In this document: positions 63,194 through 64,000 of the stretch, one piece after another
How the letters are laid out: the number at the start of each line of letters is the position of its first letter
How positions within the stretch are numbered: position 1 is the stretch's first letter
Assembly: GCF_000717645.1 (NCBI RefSeq)
Contig: NZ_JNZZ01000006.1
Span: forward strand, 62,001 to 126,000
DNA from: Streptomyces californicus
Lineage (GTDB): Bacteria > Actinomycetota > Actinomycetes > Streptomycetales > Streptomycetaceae
Direction of reading: 5' to 3'
DNA: 64,000 nt
Position numbers and translations under genes: made by a program
Notes under the pieces: generated by a model
Databases searched by the model: none
The model's input: only the letters and a program-made list of their open reading frames with translations
Told to the model about the DNA's origin: nothing

Positions 63194-64000
63194 GTGGAAC
63201 TGACACTGCTCGGCACCGGAGCCCCCGAGGGGCTGCCGCGCCCCTCCTGCCCCTGCGCGGTCTGCGCCTCGGCACGCGGCCCGTGGGCGCGGGCCGCGAC
63301 CACGCTGCTGGCCGACGACGCGCTGCTGCTCGACCTCACCCCGGGGGCGGTGTTCGCCGCCGCGCGGGCGGGGCGCTCGCTGGGCGCCGTACGCCAGGTG
63401 CTGCTGACCCACCCGCACGACGGGCCCGCCGTCGAGCTGCCGGCCGCGCTGCCGCCGGCCGGGCGGGTGCCGGACGGCCAGGTGCTGACGCTGATCAGCG
63501 GCCACCGGGTGCGGGCGGTGGCGATGGACGCGCCGGGGACCGGGTACGAGGTGACGTCGCCGGAGGGCGAGCGGCTGCTGTACCTGCCGCCGGGGGCCGC
63601 CCCGGCCGGGCTGCCGGAACGGGTCGAGCGGCCGCTCGACATGGTCGTCTGCGATGTGGTCGGGCGGCCCGACGCGGTGGCCCGGCTGCGGGCGGCCGGG
63701 GCGGTCGGCCCGACGACCGAGGTGATCGCGGTCCACCTGGACCACGACGCCCCGCCGGGCCCGGCCCTGGAGCGGCGGCTCGCGGCGGCCGGGGCGCGGG
63801 CGGTGCCGGACGGGACGACGCTGGTGGTCGGCGAGTACCACGCGGTGCCGGACGTCCCGCGCCGGGTGCTGGTGACGGGCGGCGCGCGGTCGGGGAAGTC
63901 GGTGGAGGCGGAGCAGCGACTGGAGACGTTCCCGGAGGTGGTGTACGTGGCGACCGGCGGCCGCCGCGACGGGGACCCGGAGTGGGCGGCCCGGATCGGG
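63194..64000 (+). CDS. cobU: MBL-fold domain fused to adenosylcobinamide kinase/guanylyltransferase (3' truncated)
   Basis: Open for 269 codons to the window edge. Residues 1-~215 are a PhnP-like metallo-beta-lactamase fold (TLLGTGAPEGLPRPSCPCAVC with four-Cys-like zinc pocket, LLTHPHDGPA, VHLDHDAP). From ~225 comes CobU/CobP: P-loop GGARSGKS (Lys235) and YVATGGRRDGDPEWAARI. CobU phosphorylates adenosylcobinamide and attaches GMP in B12 assembly. GTG at 63194 with GGGAGG 8 bases upstream. The MBL motif HxHxDH is degenerate (HPHDGP). The rest of CobU lies outside the window. Confidence 0.9.
   Translation, partial: MELTLLGTGAPEGLPRPSCPCAVCASARGPWARAATTLLADDALLLDLTPGAVFAAARAGRSLGAVRQVLLTHPHDGPAVELPAALPPAGRVPDGQVLTLISGHRVRAVAMDAPGTGYEVTSPEGERLLYLPPGAAPAGLPERVERPLDMVVCDVVGRPDAVARLRAAGAVGPTTEVIAVHLDHDAPPGPALERRLAAAGARAVPDGTTLVVGEYHAVPDVPRRVLVTGGARSGKSVEAEQRLETFPEVVYVATGGRRDGDPEWAARIG

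Overview
The window reads as a stretch of conserved Streptomyces core chromosome. Evidence: very high G+C with G or C at nearly every third codon position; frequent GTG and TTG starts; many ATGA or GTGA gene overlaps; long perfect-stem terminators with weak T tracts; and a set of actinobacterial genes in a familiar order (glkA with its small upstream neighbour, qcrCAB-ctaE plus ctaCDF, an adenosine kinase beside the oxidase, PASTA kinase, NlpC/P60 hydrolases, a DmdR1-type iron box and a SAM-IV riboswitch). No phage, IS element, integrase, CRISPR array, rRNA or tRNA gene was seen.

Layout. 1-5.4 kb: end of thiG, a PASTA Ser/Thr kinase, endonuclease IV, a sulfite-oxidase-like molybdoenzyme, then bacterioferritin facing its ferredoxin. 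5.4-9.1 kb: aromatic amino acid entry genes, class II DAHP synthase divergent from a Trp-attenuated fused anthranilate synthase. 9.1-19.8 kb: D-2-hydroxyacid dehydrogenase, a MacRS-like two-component pair, acyltransferase, esterase, EEP hydrolase, glucokinase glkA, an unusual ArsA-like ATPase coupled to a SRPBCC protein, and a phosphoesterase. 20-31 kb: acyl-CoA ligase, two glycosyltransferases, a protease-like lipoprotein, two NlpC/P60 peptidoglycan hydrolases, a NYN nuclease-like protein, a zinc ribbon, a rhomboid and a RAM-domain protein. 31-46 kb: a class V aminotransferase under a SAM-IV riboswitch, trpD, the cytochrome bc1-aa3 respiratory block with a receiver protein and an L,D-transpeptidase interleaved, an IscS-TusA fusion and adenosine kinase. 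46-64 kb: a small leaderless gene, a secreted protein, erpA, nadA, a TPR-like protein, an RND exporter with its own two-component system, PspAA-PspA, a small membrane protein, a CmoM-like methyltransferase, an HtrA-like protease and a truncated MBL-CobU fusion.

Themes. Respiration, iron-sulfur supply and heme or iron storage dominate (bfr, bfd, qcr, cta, erpA, IscS-TusA, nadA). The clearest anomaly is ctaD: about 118 bp appear to be missing at a CACG microhomology, which breaks the frame of cytochrome oxidase subunit I. RNA-level control is unusually visible: a complete trp attenuator with a leaderless leader peptide, a near-textbook SAM-IV riboswitch followed by a mini-ORF, and a structured leader before an NlpC/P60 gene. 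Several intergenic gaps carry short tandem repeats (15-43 bp units) that begin at or just after a stop codon. All functional calls come from reading motifs by eye; no database search was run.
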